64,000 nt of DNA from Labia minor (Eukaryota > Arthropoda > Insecta > Dermaptera > Spongiphoridae): NCBI GenBank assembly GCA_963082975.1, contig OY720344.1:80898053-80962052 (forward strand), given 5' to 3'. The stretch's first letter is position 1; the number at the start of each line of letters is the position of its first letter. The position numbers were made by a program, and so were the translations under genes. The notes below the pieces were generated by a model. It was given only the letters and a program-made list of their open reading frames with translations, had not been told where the DNA came from and made no database searches. This document shows, piece by piece, positions 1-11,575 of the stretch.

Positions 1-1440
1 ATAAAAAAATCAAATACAATAAAAAAAAATCTGAAAATTTCTGAAGCAGAAAAATACTCTCATATTAAAATAAAATCCATGGAAATTTTTAAATTTACTT
101 ATTTTGTTTAGTTTAAATTTAAAAGTGTCTCCTATAGCTGCTTTTACTTATAATAACTTAAACCTAAATGTTAAAACAACAATTCCCATCCCGGGATAAA
201 ACTACCCACAAGAGGAATTTTAGAGTGGGAACAACTTTTTATAGCCTTGTATGTTGTTTTATGTTTAAAAATAAAAAAAATATGAAATATTCTGATATTT
301 TTAAGAAAAATTATAGAGAAAAAAAATATAACTAAATTTTTAATGTTTTATTTAAAAACCTTTTTCATAAGAGATGAGATAATATCTACCTTTAGAATTA
401 ATGCTAAAAACATAATGTATATGAAATGCCCTCTAAAATAACTAGTAAAAATTTTCTAAAGTATAATTATTAACATACATATACGAAATTATGCAAATAT
501 GTAAAAAAACTTTCGTCAATCTTTCTAACTGTCTGTTGAAAATTATTTCTCTCAACAAACATATTCCTACAATCATTCCCATCCTAATACATCATATCTG
601 AATACAATACATTAAATGAATTAAAGAAATAATTTAAAAAGGGTAAATAAACCTATTATATTTAATTAAAAATTATAATTCACTTCCATTATTATTTTAT
701 ATTTCAGTAATTATAACAATTAATTTTAATTTTTATACATTTATTTATCTTCGGACCATTTAGTTGAATTTGTTAATAAAACATATATTAACAAAAAATA
801 ATAATAATAATTTACTTCAATCGTTTTAATTTAATTTGTTTTTGAAATATTAGGAAAACACGGGGGATAAAAAAAATTACAGACGAGTGGAGAAGAGGAA
901 AAAAAAAGACTGTAAACGATCAAAACATTAAAATTCATCATGCCGACATTTCAATGAATTATTTTTATTATTAAATCATCATCCTCTACAATTTATCCTC
1001 TTGATTTAAAATTTAATTATCGTTTTAATAAAATCTAAATGAAAGAGAGAGAGAGGGCCAGGGTTGAAGGGGGAATGAATGAAGAAAATCGAGGATGATA
1101 GGAAGATTGAATGAATGAAAAAAAAGACCAATGAGAAAGCGGCATGAGGGATAGAGGGGGAGGAAATTGGGATGCGATTGGACAAATTGAAAAATAATTC
1201 GAGAGTCAAATGAATCTTCAAATTACAAAGAGCCATCATCGTCTTTATTATTGGAAAACAGATAATAGAGGATCAGCAATATCAGAGAAATAGTGATGGG
1301 GGCTGGGGGAGGGTGCAAAGCACAATTGAAACAATTCTACTGGAATTGAGAATGGTAGCGTATATATATGTAGGACTCTTCAATTTCAAATTGAAATTTA
1401 AGCTAAGAGAAAAAAAACAAAGATTAATTTTCTTCATTTC

Positions 1441-1471
<31 letters not shown>
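1..1471. other. AT-rich sequence, no gene seen
   Basis: Very AT-rich DNA. A purine-rich stretch lies at about 1040..1330 (GAGAGAG runs and GGGGGA clusters) and a (TA)n run at 1443..1471 abuts the next Helitron terminus. ORFs here lie in simple-sequence or low-complexity DNA and have no recognisable domain. Confidence 0.5.
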
Positions 1472-2060
1472 CTAGCTGCCTAGAGCGCCTTCGGCGCTCT
1501 TCACACCTAGACGCGGGCTCCGCCCCCTGTACCCCCGAGAGGTACATAGTATTTGGTTGAAAGTAGTAAAAGGTTTTCATCCATTTTGTTTCAATCAGTA
1601 TATTACATAAAGCATTCATTTCTTTATGTGTTCTTATTTAAAATATATTTTAATTTAATCAGTAAATTAATTATATAAATTATAATTGTATATGTTATAT
1701 CTATCTATCTATGTGGCTCAAAGATACTCGAAAGTTCTTGGCCGCAGCAACCACATTTCTCCAAGTGTCCCGATCTTGAGCCCTTGTCCCATCTCTCTTA
1801 CGTCCCTTCCTACGAGTCCTTGGTTTTCCAATCGGTCTCCCCACCTATATCTTTTTCCTCTCCCATTCAAGCCACGTGCCCTGCCTATCGCAGCTTTTTC
1901 CCTTTTATAACCCTAACTATTTCTGAAGATGCAGAGAGGCCATGCAATTTCTTGTTATGCTCTCTCCCCCATTCCTCAGTGACCTCATCTTTAAATCTTA
2001 TGATCGGATTGATAGAATCACACACCTCATTCAATACAAAAGGGGGTGGATGATCTTTTT
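1472..2060 (-). mobile_element. Helitron 3' part carrying a LINE fragment (copy A)
   Basis: Read on the minus strand, this piece ends with a stem-loop (arms AGAGCGCC / GGCGCTCT, 1482..1500), a short spacer and CTAG (1472..1475), followed by T. That is the layout of a canonical Helitron 3' terminus. A second hairpin-like GC block (around 1512..1532) lies just inside it. Further in, about 200 bp of AT-rich DNA leads to an ATAG microsatellite and then a reverse-transcriptase LINE fragment. The same order recurs at 5266, 15203 and 56863. The 5' part is missing or unrecognisable. Confidence 0.6.
1712..2060 (-). pseudogene. RTE-like LINE reverse transcriptase C-terminus, fragment
   Basis: In broken frames the minus strand matches the C-terminal end of an RTE-like non-LTR retrotransposon ORF. 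It contains counterparts of the KRPLGKPRTR-like basic stretch and the VAAAKNFR-like tail seen in the other copies. The ORF end runs straight into an (ATAG)n tail, as RTE-type elements often do. It has no catalytic domain and is not a functional gene. Confidence 0.55.
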
Positions 2061-2486
2061 TACCCCACTGTCATTTAAAGAGAGAAAATATGAAACACTA
2101 ATTAACTTATTAAATAAAGTAAATTTTCAAATTTACTTATTCTTAATAATCATCTATACCTACTGGCATAGACTGGTATATTCTTAAGGTACCTTAATCA
2201 ATTTTGTATAAATTTTGTTTAAATTTTCTTTTTTTATCTCAGGTTAAATCATCTTTTGATAACTCTTTACTTTTCTATTTTTATTAATTCTATATAAACC
2301 CATTTATGAAAATATCAAAACACAATATTCCAAAAAAACCTAATATATATGATATATCTATCATCTTGTTATTATCTTGATATTATACTATAATTCATAT
2401 TTTATTTTCCAATAGTTTCTTTTAAAATTTTTATTTGTTTATTTTTTTCTAAATTCCATTAAAATTGATAACCATTCGTTTCTTTT
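2061..2486. other. AT-rich spacer, nothing recognised
   Basis: About 425 bp of AT-rich DNA between the Helitron fragment and the duplicated segment. No coding signal, inverted termini or repeat shared with the rest of the window was seen. Confidence 0.5.
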
Positions 2487-2503
2487 ATTAGAAAATTCAA
2501 ATA

Positions 2504-3593
2504 CAGTGGTACCTCGACATACGAGTGCCCCAACATACGAGTGTTTTGAGATACGAGCCGCCAACCGACCGATATTTTGCTTTGAGATACGAGCAAGATT
2601 TGAGATACGAGCACCCCGTGACGATGCACACGGCACCAATTTGCCCCCGCATTTCTAATTTTAAGAAGTTGTACACAAAGTACATGTTCCGCAAATGCTT
2701 TGAAGTGACGGATAGTACAAACCTGACCCTTCGAGAGTTTTGGAAAGACCATTTTAACATAGTGACATGTCTAAGAATTATTGATCAGGCCTGGCTGGGT
2801 GTCACAAAAAGAACATTAATTTCTGCATGGAAAAAGCTATGGCCTGACGCTGTAACTGAAAGGATCATTGCAGAATCTGAATCTCAAGTGTCAGAAATAG
2901 AAGAGATTGTTTCTTTGGGAAAATCTTTGGGTCTAGAAGTAGATGAAAATGATGTAAACGAACTCGTCGAGCAACATTTTGAGGAGCTTACAACTGAAGA
3001 GTTACAAAACCTACAAACACAGAATGATGTTGTGACCCAAGAAAACAGTTTCTGAAGAGGCGCCAGAAACAGAAAATGTTATCTCTTCAAAAGAAATTAA
3101 AGAGATCCTAGGAATGTGGGAGAAAATTGTTGAATTTGTAGATAAAAACCACCCCGAAAAGGTTGCAACTGGTCGGGCTTAGGAATTATTTAACGAAACC
3201 TGTCTCAATCATTTTCGCAATACCCTGAAGGGGAGGAAAAAACAAACTTCCTTAGACAATTTTGTAAAACGCTTTGCAGAACAAGATGAGCAAGGAGGCG
3301 AAAAAAGCAAAAACAAGCGATGATATTTAAGTTTTTTTTAAATTCTTCTTATTTTTATTTATTTAAATGTTCCCATTATTTTGTTGTTTTTAAATAAATG
3401 TTCCTTCTCGTAAAGACATTTGTTTGATTCAAAATAGCATACAAAAAGCAAAACTAAGGTGATTTTTGGGGACTGGAACGGATTAAAAGCTTTTCTATTA
3501 GTTTTAATGGCGCGAAGTGCTTTGAGATACGAACAATTTGAGATACGAGCAAGGTCTTGGAACGAATTAAGCTCGTATGTCGAGGTACCACTG
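2504..3593 (+). mobile_element. Tigger/pogo DNA transposon, internally deleted
   Basis: The element starts CAGTGGTACCTCGACATACG and ends with the inverse complement (CGTATGTCGAGGTACCACTG). It is flanked by TA on both sides (2502..2503, 3594..3595), as expected for Tc1/mariner/pogo insertion. Subterminal GAGATACGAGC repeats occur at both ends. At 1090 bp it is far shorter than an autonomous Tigger, and only the C-terminal part of the transposase remains. The paralogous empty site lies at about 47616..47623, which confirms both boundaries. Confidence 0.95.
2640..3323 (+). pseudogene. Tigger transposase, C-terminal remnant
   Basis: The translation from about 2660 contains FKKLYTKYMFRK, TLREFWKDHFNIVTCLRIID and TLISAWKKLWPD. 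These belong to the last part of the DDE domain and tail of Tigger/CENP-B-like transposases. An acidic stretch follows. After a frameshift near 3050 the reading continues as LGMWEKIVEFVDKNHPEK, an internal stop at about 3181, then LFNETCLNHFRN and a Lys-rich end at 3321. The N-terminal HTH domains and the catalytic DDE core are absent, so the protein would be inactive. The first ~40 codons of the open frame lie in TIR sequence and are probably not original coding sequence. Confidence 0.85.
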
Positions 3594-5491
3594 TATATAA
3601 ATTTATTTTAAAATTTTTGCATGCTTATTAAAAATTTTTATGGAAATATTAGATGCAAAATTAATACGATTAATAATTAATAATAGAGTATACTATTTAA
3701 ATATTTCAAGTTTAAATTGGGTGGCTTGTATTGCTGGTTGCCTAAATGCCAGGGGCTCCTAGACGAGTGAACGCTCACTCAGTCAGTCAGTCGATTTCGT
3801 TGTGTGAGTGCGCATGCCAACTCAAACCAGACGGGCGGCGATGACGCTCTTTCTCTCTCTACTAGATCAAAAGCGTAAGTGTATTTTCTTTTGAAATTAT
3901 CATAATTCACCAATATAATGCGATCAATTAACATCACCTCTACCATCATTGTAATAAAGTCTCAAATGATTTAGTGATTTTTTTTAATAATTATTTTAAT
4001 AGAAAAATATCATATTTGTTTTTTATTTCATATTCATATTATGAATGATATTTTATTTATTAATATATATATTTAGCGTGATATATCTGCACATTACTCA
4101 AAATTTAATTTAAAATTATTTACACATTTTATTAGAATTTGAAAATTTATATATCATCTCTTTTCTTCTAATTAATCTCTTTTCTATTTCATTTTTCTCA
4201 TGTCATTTAATATAATAGGATATATATATTTCTATTTATTATTATTATTCTATTTTTTAATATTTTCTATTCAATATGAGTTGATTTTTTTAATATATAT
4301 TTGGATATTATTATTCATTTATAAGTAAATATAATTTTTTTATTTTCAATTTGAAGTGACATTTATTCTAGAGACGCCCAAACGGCAGGGCTAATTTATT
4401 TTCTTTTTTTCTTTTATCTTGTAATTTACTGTTTAATTCATCTAAAAAAATGATAAATTCTGATAAATATTTATTCTTTCAATATCAATTATTTTCTGAG
4501 AATTCTACATGATTATCAAAATCAAAAATCAATTGAAATTTAAATAGAAATCATTTTAACATTCTTTTTTAATTATAGATAATAGAAAAGGTCAGGTTTT
4601 TAATACTTTCATTTATTAAACAAGAATTTTATTATGTTTCTTTGAAATATATCTAAATATTATTATTTCATTAAAAGTTATAATAACGAAAAATTAATAT
4701 GTGATACATTGATTAACAACAGTTTCAAAGTATTTTTAATCTGCATTAAAAAAAATACAACTGATTATAAAGGCAGATATTTTATTAGAATGAATTACTT
4801 ATAAATTTGGAAATAATTTTAAAGCTCGGAAGCTTCTTTTAGCTAAACAGCCTAGGCGTTACGTTATATATATTATATATTACTCGTATTTTATATTCTA
4901 TTGTATATATCTCGAGACAACTCCCAATATATTTACTTGTTTTTCTTATTTTGATTTCAAGCAAGAGCTATTGAACTAATATATATATTTTCATGTTATC
5001 TTTTTTATAATTACGCCCAAAAAAACATCTGATCAGTTAATTTATAAAATATTTCAGTTAAATAGAATTTCTATGCTAAATTTAAATTTGAATATAAGAA
5101 ATAGAAAAATTCGTAATTCTTAAATGTTATACCATTATGTATTGCTAAATATAAATTTATGTAATATTTTAAGTGTTTTATTTGTAATTTTTCAATTATC
5201 ACTTGTAAGTATATTGAATTTCTATTTATACACAGGCAATTATATATTATTTTTTTATTTAAATGCTAGCTGCTCAGAGCGCCTTCGGCGCTCTCCACAC
5301 CTAGACGGGGGCTCCGCCCCCTGTACCCCCCGAGTGGTACATAGTATTTGGTTAAGAGTAGTAAAAGGTTTTCATCCATTTTGTTTCAATCAGTATATTA
5401 CATAAAAAATTCATTTCTTTTTGTATTCTTATTTAAAATATATTTTAATTTAATCAGTAAATTAATTATATATATTATTATTCTATATGTT

Positions 5492-6210
5492 ATATCTATC
5501 TATCTATGTGGCTCAAAGATACTCGAAAGTTCTTGGCCGCAACAACCACATTTCACCAAGTGTCCCTATCCTGAGCCCTTGTCCCATCTGTCTTACGTCC
5601 CTTCCTACGCGTCCTTGGTTTTCCAAGCGGACGTTTTCCAATAGGTCTCCCCACCAATATCTTTTGCCTATCGCAGCTTTTTCCCTTTTATAACCCTAAC
5701 TATTTCTCAAGATGCAGAGAGGTCATGCAATTTCTCGTTATGCAGTCTCCGCCATTCCCCGGTGACCTCATCTTTCTTTGGCCAATAAATGCTGGGAAGA
5801 ATCCTATTCTCAAATACCCTGAATCTACTCTCATCTCCCAGGGTCTTAGACTATGCCTCCCTCCCATATAATACAACAGGCAAAATAATTGTTTTATATA
5901 TTTTAATTTTGATTCCTTTTGATAATACTTTTGATGAGATAAGCCTCTTTACTGCATGATAACAGGTGTTTCCCGATTGCTACATCGATTTAAATTCTTC
6001 TCAAATATTATTATTCTTCGTGATTACATTCTTTTTTTTACATATTCAAATTCTACATTTTATATATTAAGATTTTGTATGTTAATACTCTTCCTCTTTG
6101 TTACTAAATATTTTTTCTTATCACTATTAATTTCAAACCTCCATTAATTTTTTCTCGCTATCTGTAATTGCAATTGCCGAATCTCCTATTATATTTAAGT
6201 CGTATATTTG
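5492..6210 (-). pseudogene. RTE-like LINE RT/C-terminal fragment inside the Helitron
   Basis: The minus-strand reading begins near 6210 with IIGDSAIAITDSEKKLMEV, which resembles the segment just after the reverse-transcriptase ADD motif. It continues through KKKYLVTKRKSINIQNL, YHAVKRLIS, IKIKIYKTIIL, a degraded LYGCE-type motif, FRVFENRILPSIY, and a C-terminal tail with the AAKNFRV stretch, ending in (ATAG)n. Several frameshifts and stops are present. The N-terminal endonuclease and most of the RT are missing. It is the longest of the captured copies and gives the upstream limit of the LINE fragment. Confidence 0.7.
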
Positions 6211-6427
6211 AAATATTAGAATTTAAAATAAAAAGTAAAATATTATAATAATTCTTTGATTGGGAATCGCTATGATAATTCATTGTTTAAAATGCTTCCG
6301 CTAGGGATAGTGAGCCGCGAGATGCTCTTGAATGAACAACATGGAGAATTATATAAACTTTAAAAAATTAATTTCTGCGGTTATTGATTTGATATAAATT
6401 AAATTTGTAGCCTATGTTACTCTAAAG

Positions 6428-6895
6428 CAGTGGTTCTTAACCGGGGTGCCCGCACCCCTGGGGGTGCGGGAATGTATTTTTGGGGGTGCGGGAGAAGCCC
6501 CTACCTAACCATAAAAATTATTAAATATCATTTATTAAATTTCTTATAATAAAATATTTGAAATCTGCAATAATGTCCCCAATATTGAAGCTCATAAAAA
6601 TTGCTAGGAACCTAAAATGCAAGTGATGACTTACGAGTATGTCTTTCAAAAAAGGAACCTCGCTTCGCCAGTATAATAATGAACAAACAACAACAGACTA
6701 GTCATTAATAAAAATAATATTGTTTTGTATTTATATAAAATGTACAATGTTTTTCAATAAACAATAAACAATAAGTTTCGCAAAAAATGTATTTTTCTAG
6801 ACTAAAAAAATTAAAACACATTTTTCAATGGGGGTGCGGAGATATATTTTCAGATTCAATGGGGTGCGACTCGCTAGAAAGGTTAAGAAACACTG
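6428..6895. mobile_element. hAT MITE (GGGGTGCGGG family)
   Basis: Terminal inverted repeats are CAGTGGTTCTTAACC and GGTTAAGAAACACTG. The flanking 8-bp duplication is CTCTAAAG / CTCTAGAG (7 of 8 identical). GGGGTGCGGG blocks occur just inside both ends. It is non-coding and is inserted inside the Helitron at 5266..7103. Confidence 0.9.
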
Positions 6896-7139
6896 CTCTA
6901 GAGGTATATAAGAATATTGTGATGTAATTTCATAGAAATCGGTTCAGCCAATTCTGAGTCTATAAAATAGTAATTTTCCGGACAGACAGACATGAAAAAT
7001 TCTAAAGTCACTTGGACTCTAGAGGTAATGAAACACGAAGATATGCAAAAAATTTTAAATTCTGAGCAATGTGCAGACAAAAACCTTTTTTTATATATAT
7101 AGATATATATTTTATATATATAAATTAAATCTAACTCTA

Positions 7140-7262
7140 AGTATATCTATCTATCTTTAGGACTCTAAGGAACTAAAAAGGTCTCAGCAACAACATTCCT
7201 CCAAGTACTCCTATCCTGAGCTACACCCATCCAACTCCTATTTTTTCCATCTCTTTCACGAC
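7140..7262 (-). pseudogene. RTE-like LINE 3' end, short fragment
   Basis: The minus strand shows the LINE C-terminal tail (CTCAGGATAGGAGTACTTGG ... GTTGCTGAGACC) followed directly by an (AGAT)n microsatellite at 7145..7158. Here, unlike the Helitron-borne copies, nothing of the CTAG-hairpin tail follows, so this looks like an ordinary 5'-truncated LINE insertion. Confidence 0.55.
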
Positions 7263-7267
7263 GACGA

Positions 7268-7748
7268 TTAGAAATAAATTAATTTCCAAACATTTTAAAT
7301 ATATGTATATATAACTATATAAAGTATAAAAAAATATTTTTAAACCTGAATTAAAATGACTAAATTATATTATCTTGGTTTTAATTTTCAGCTTAATTAC
7401 TCAATTATTAATTATTAATATATTTTAAGAGAAAAATTTCCGACAATGAATATAAAATTAATACTTTGTAAACTACCACTTCCGGTTTCCGGATATACAC
7501 CAAAAGTTGATGAATTTATGCTACTGATACATTAAGTAAATCTACCAAATTTTATCAAAATCCGTTGAGCCATTCAAGATATACACGTATATACGAACAA
7601 CCAGACGGAAGGACAGACAGACAGACACCATGCGCTAAAAATATTTTTTTCTTTTAACAAAATGCATGATTCGTGGAGATATGTAAAAATCTCCACATGT
7701 GAAATTTGGTCTGAAAACAATACCTTCCCTCTCTATCGTCGGTCGGTA
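7268..7748 (-). mobile_element. Helentron-like family A, degenerate copy
   Basis: The minus strand ends with CGTCGGTCGGTAAAAA (7738..7750). It contains the stem-loop GTGGAGATATG...ATCTCCAC, a GGACAGACAGACAGAC tract (complement of GTCY), the core text GTTGAGCC-ATTCAAG and CCGGTTTCCGG. The other end is diverged but matches 26350..26590, so the two form a sub-family. Confidence 0.6.
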
Positions 7749-8488
7749 AAAAACTAACAAAGATGATTTTCTGCGAGACAGAAACCAATACAGATTCATT
7801 TTTCTTTATAAAAATGATATATTGTCTAAATTTTACAAAATCTTTAGTAGGATAAAATAACTCAAAAATATACAAATAAATATATATTTACATACAAACA
7901 TATAATTTTTAATAGATAATATTTACAAGATAAGATAAAATAGATATTAATATTATTATTATTATTATTTCTAGGGCATACAAGAAACTTTCATGTTAAA
8001 ATATTAATTTTGAAAATAATAAGAACAAGAATAATTAGATCTGTATAAGGATATATGTATATATTTTATTTATATATAATAGCTTATATAATTTCTTTTC
8101 ACTTAGTTCGAACAATCTATTTACCATCTCATTGCATTTCACTTTTCCTTCTATTTACATACAAGGAGCTTGAATGAAACATATTTTATTTTTTTTTTAT
8201 TGATTTCAATTTTTGTGAATTCTATTAAAATGTCATGTTCAATTTCTTATTTTACCAAATTCAGACCTTTTTTATATTTATTTTATTTGTTTGTGGGTAA
8301 AACTGTCGATACGTCTAAAAGAGAAAATGTATAAAAAAATAACAACAGAAAAAGAAATTGAAAGAGTATAAATATAAAATGAAATATATAAATAAATAAA
8401 TATACAGGAGATACTATTTGTATTTTTATTTTATTATAAAATTAATAATAAATTAATATGTAATTAAAATTATTTTTTATTTTTGTAA
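7749..8488. other. AT-rich sequence, no gene seen
   Basis: AT-rich DNA with short TATTAT and TATA runs. No ORF with a recognisable domain, terminal repeat or RNA gene was found. Confidence 0.5.
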
Positions 8489-8496
8489 TTTTAATT

Positions 8497-9628
8497 CAGG
8501 GCTTCGAACCGGAACTGAACCGAAAACCGAAAACCGAAAAAAACCGGTATTTTTGTCGGAACGAAAACCGGAGCTGAACCGAAAAAAATAATATCGGTTT
8601 ATTTCGGTTCAGTACGTGTTCAATCCAGAGTTGCCAGAAGAGGTGTTTTGGCAACACCCAAGCCCGAATTTTATTCAATTAGTTATGCCTCGCACTGCAT
8701 GGTGTCGCTAAAAAATTTGTTTCAAAAATTAGTGTCCTAGTCATACTCTCCCTTCGGTTGTGTTGGCAGCGTCTCGTAGTCGCAATACAGAATTTAATGT
8801 TTTCATCGTTTGTTTAATACTGATATTTTGATTTAATGATAGTATTAATTTTTTAAATTATTTATTCCATTTGTTACAGGGTTATGTATTGATATAAAGA
8901 AAATGATTCATAAATATAAATAAAATTATTAAATATATTTAAACAAATATTGAATAACTTTGACCAAGTACGAAGATTAGACAGTAAAAAATTTATTTTA
9001 GAATTTTGGGAGGAAAATAAAAATACATATCCTCATTTATACAAAATTGCAATGGTGGTTTTAGGAGCTCCTGCAACACAAGTTAGTGTTAAAAGAGCTT
9101 TCTCTGGTTTAAAGTTTATTTTACGAGACAATAGAAATAGTTTAAATGAAAATATATTAGAAGATATTTTAATAATTAGAGGTATAATTTTCATCTTTTA
9201 TAATTCTAGTTATAATTATAAGTAAATATATCCAAGAATCCTGTATACTTTAACATTAAATATACGAATTTGTTTCGTTTGTTGAGTGTTTGAAAGTAGA
9301 AGGATGTAAAAAAATATTCATACATATATGTTCCGTTTAATAAATTATATTAACATCTTATATTATATACTTCTAATTATTATACCTTTAATTAATTATT
9401 ATTATTTATATTATATTGTATCAATTCATGTAGTATGATTTAGGGTGGTAGCAAGAAATATTTTTCGGGCGCTAATTTATGGCAGACTCGGCATACCCCG
9501 ACCTAAATTTCTAATACAAATAAAAGGTCTTTAAAATTAATTAATCGGAACTGAACCGAAAACCGAAAAAACCATTATTTTTGCCGGAACGAAAACCGAA
9601 ACGAAAAAAATAACGGTTCGAAGTCCTG
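8497..9628 (+). mobile_element. hAT transposon, internally deleted
   Basis: The TIRs are CAGGGCTTCGAACCG and CGGTTCGAAGTCCTG. They are flanked by a perfect 8-bp duplication TTTTAATT (8489..8496 and 9629..9636). Subterminal CCGAAAACCGAAA repeats occur at both ends. At 1132 bp it keeps only the C-terminal end of the transposase. Confidence 0.95.
8950..9225 (+). pseudogene. hAT transposase C-terminal dimerisation domain
   Basis: The open frame reads KFILEFWEENKNTYPHLYKI, then VLGAPATQVSVKRAFSGLKF and NENILEDILIIRG. This is the hallmark hAT dimerisation region (W..., P.L..IA..L..PA....ERAFS...), with a Lys replacing the usual Glu before RAFS. No in-frame ATG lies upstream and the zinc-finger and DDE regions are missing. 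It is a transposase remnant, not an independent gene. Confidence 0.85.
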
Positions 9629-9636
9629 TTTTAATT

Positions 9637-11493
9637 ACTATATAATTGATTTTGATATAAATTTTTTTTTTACATTTTTTATAAAAAAAAGTCATTTTAA
9701 TATAGGATAGATATAGTGCTTCTAAAAGCAAAACATTTCTTAAAGGAAAAAATATCTAAATTACAAAAAAAAAATATTTAATCCTTATTGTTTTGAATAT
9801 CTTCATATTCTGAGTCATCCACCCCCATCCAAGTCTTTAATCTAATATTTAGGCCGCCTGATAGATAGGCAACCTAAAAGATAATTATTTTGGAAAGTGA
9901 AATTAGTTGCATAACTATTAAGCGATCTAGTTTATTAGGTACTAATAACTTAAAAAACTTTCTGCTGTTTTAATATACTTTATCAAAAACAAAAACGAAT
10001 AGTTTCCTCCAATTTTGATAGTTTATATTGAAAAGGTCCGAAAGATTTAATAGTTCACTTTCTATAGAACCAAATTAATTAAAATAATATAAAATTAATT
10101 TATTTCCATATGTTTATTATTATTAGATTTTTTTTCATCCCTTTCTCCCGAAAAAATCACGGATATAAATCAACGGAGATATAAAATTATATTTTATATA
10201 TATTTTCAAGCATATAAAAATATTATCAACTTGATTCATTTTTTTTTTTTTAATTTATCTATATATACTTTTTTTGGTTCTTTCCACTTCGCCATATTTC
10301 TTTTAAAATATTCGAAATAAAAATACGAAAGGTCTTAAAAAAATGATGGACTAAAATTTTAATAAAGATTTTTATATATTCTTCCCCCATTTTTTCTCTC
10401 ACCCTCTCTCTTTCTCTCTAATATAGATTGTAAGGTGTCTTAGTTTAGGGAGAGAGTTATAGGTGGGGGAGACGAAAAATGATGAGGAACACAAGAGGAG
10501 CCGGATTGAATTTTATGTGTTTTTTAGCGAAATCAAAAGCTCTTTCTCGTGGAAATTTAGTTCGAAATGCAACAGGGTTTAGTGCCAGTCATAAATAGAG
10601 CTAATATTCCATGCACAGACATTCTCTCTCTTCCTCTCTCTCTCTCTTCTTTAGGTTCACTCGAGTGAATATTTTTAGCTTCAACTCCACATCCCACCCC
10701 AGCCCTTGCCACATTTCCTAAATCCGATATATAGCTCTATAATATCCTTTCGTATATACATTTCTCTCTCTCTTTCTCTCTCTTCAACGATGTATATATC
10801 CCAATATTTTTAATGTAGCGTCTCTAATCGTTTCATAAAGTATATTTTAAAACAATAATAATTTTATTGATAAAAAATCCTTCTCATATGGTCTATTTAT
10901 TTATAAAATATTTTGAATCCATATAAGTATAATTATTCTCTTTTGAATAGAGTATATACTCTTTTTTATCTTTTCTTATATAAAATATTGAATATGAAAA
11001 TTTTCGTTTATTATTATTTTTTTTTTGTTCTTTTTTGCCTTTATTGCTTTTCTTTTCATTCTTATTTTAAACATTTTCATATAATGCTACTTTTTAATTT
11101 TATTTTTATTTTATTTTATATTAATTTCTATTTACAAAAAAATGTTTAATTGAGTGAGGGTTGAATTCTCGTCTTTAAATTTTATAATTCACTACTTTAA
11201 GATTAAATTTATATATAGACATTGGATATAATGTCTTTCATTCGTATAAATATATACAATGGATATTCGGAAATTATCGCATTTCTCATCAAAAATTTTG
11301 TCGGAAATTCACACCTAATTCTCGTCGTTTACTTCAGTCCTCCCCGCTTTTGAAATACACGTATACAAATCACGTGTACAAAAATAACATAACAGAAAGA
11401 AAACGGTAGAGGCTTTGATACAAGAAAAGCGTGGACCAGTACACACTACTATTAATAAAAATTACTTATTTTTTATTGTTAAAATACATTATA
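9637..11493. other. AT-rich sequence with pyrimidine tracts, no gene seen
   Basis: Mostly unassigned AT-rich DNA. CTCTCT-rich tracts occur at about 10390..10425, 10620..10650 and 10760..10785. A more complex, less AT-rich piece lies at about 10430..10620. An apparent ORF at 10913..11149 is Phe/Leu/Ile/Tyr-rich low-complexity translation and is not credible as a gene. Confidence 0.45.
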
Positions 11494-11575
11494 CGAGGGC
11501 TGGTCAATAAGTCCGTGACTTTTGAATTTCCTGTATCTTAAATGAAATGGCAACACTGCTCCTGTCAGCAGGCAA
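11494..11575 (+). mobile_element. mariner end fragment
   Basis: CGAGGGCTGGTCAATAAGTC preceded by TA, with the following ~80 bp, matches the left end of the mariner at 18699, including AACACTGCTCCTGTCAGCAG. Homology stops at about 11573 and no right end was found. Confidence 0.8.

Larger units (their letters stand above)
2487..5221 (+). repeat. Duplicated 1.65-kb unit, copy 1 (split by a Tigger)
   Basis: Apart from the Tigger insertion, this segment is nearly identical by eye to 47603..49264, in the same orientation. Shared landmarks include a GTGCGCATGCC block next to a (TCAG)n tract near 3780..3815, CTCTAGAGACGCCC-like text near 4370, and an AGCCTAGGCGTTACG stretch near 4850. No ORF of interest is conserved. 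Copy 2 lacks the Tigger, so the Tigger arrived after the duplication. The right edge of copy 1 meets unrelated DNA at 5222, whereas copy 2 is bounded by Helentron-like termini. Confidence 0.85.
5266..7103 (-). mobile_element. Helitron with captured LINE fragment, near-complete (copy B)
   Basis: On the minus strand it starts TCTATATATATAAAAAAAGG after an A (7103) and ends with an AGAGCGCC/GGCGCTCT hairpin plus CTAG at 5266..5269, so both Helitron-type ends are present. In order it contains: a 5' part with the motif AGAAATCGGTTCAGCCAATT and GTCTGTCTGTCC; a weak internal hairpin followed by CTAG (6301); an AT-rich joint; a LINE reverse-transcriptase fragment (6210..5492) with an ATAG tail; and about 230 bp to the terminus. 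A hAT MITE (6428..6895) is inserted. The same 5' start and 3' end recur at 55550..56863. There is no Rep/helicase, so it is non-autonomous. Confidence 0.7.

Noticed and set aside
1482-1535. GC-rich hairpins with a bacterial or plasmid look
   Set aside because: The block recurs four times within clearly eukaryotic repeats and ends in CTAG|T, so it is a Helitron-type terminus and not contamination or a bacterial terminator.
10913-11149. 78-codon ORF with membrane-protein-like composition
   Set aside because: Phe/Leu/Tyr/Ile-rich translation is expected from T-rich DNA. No start context, splice sites or conserved residues.
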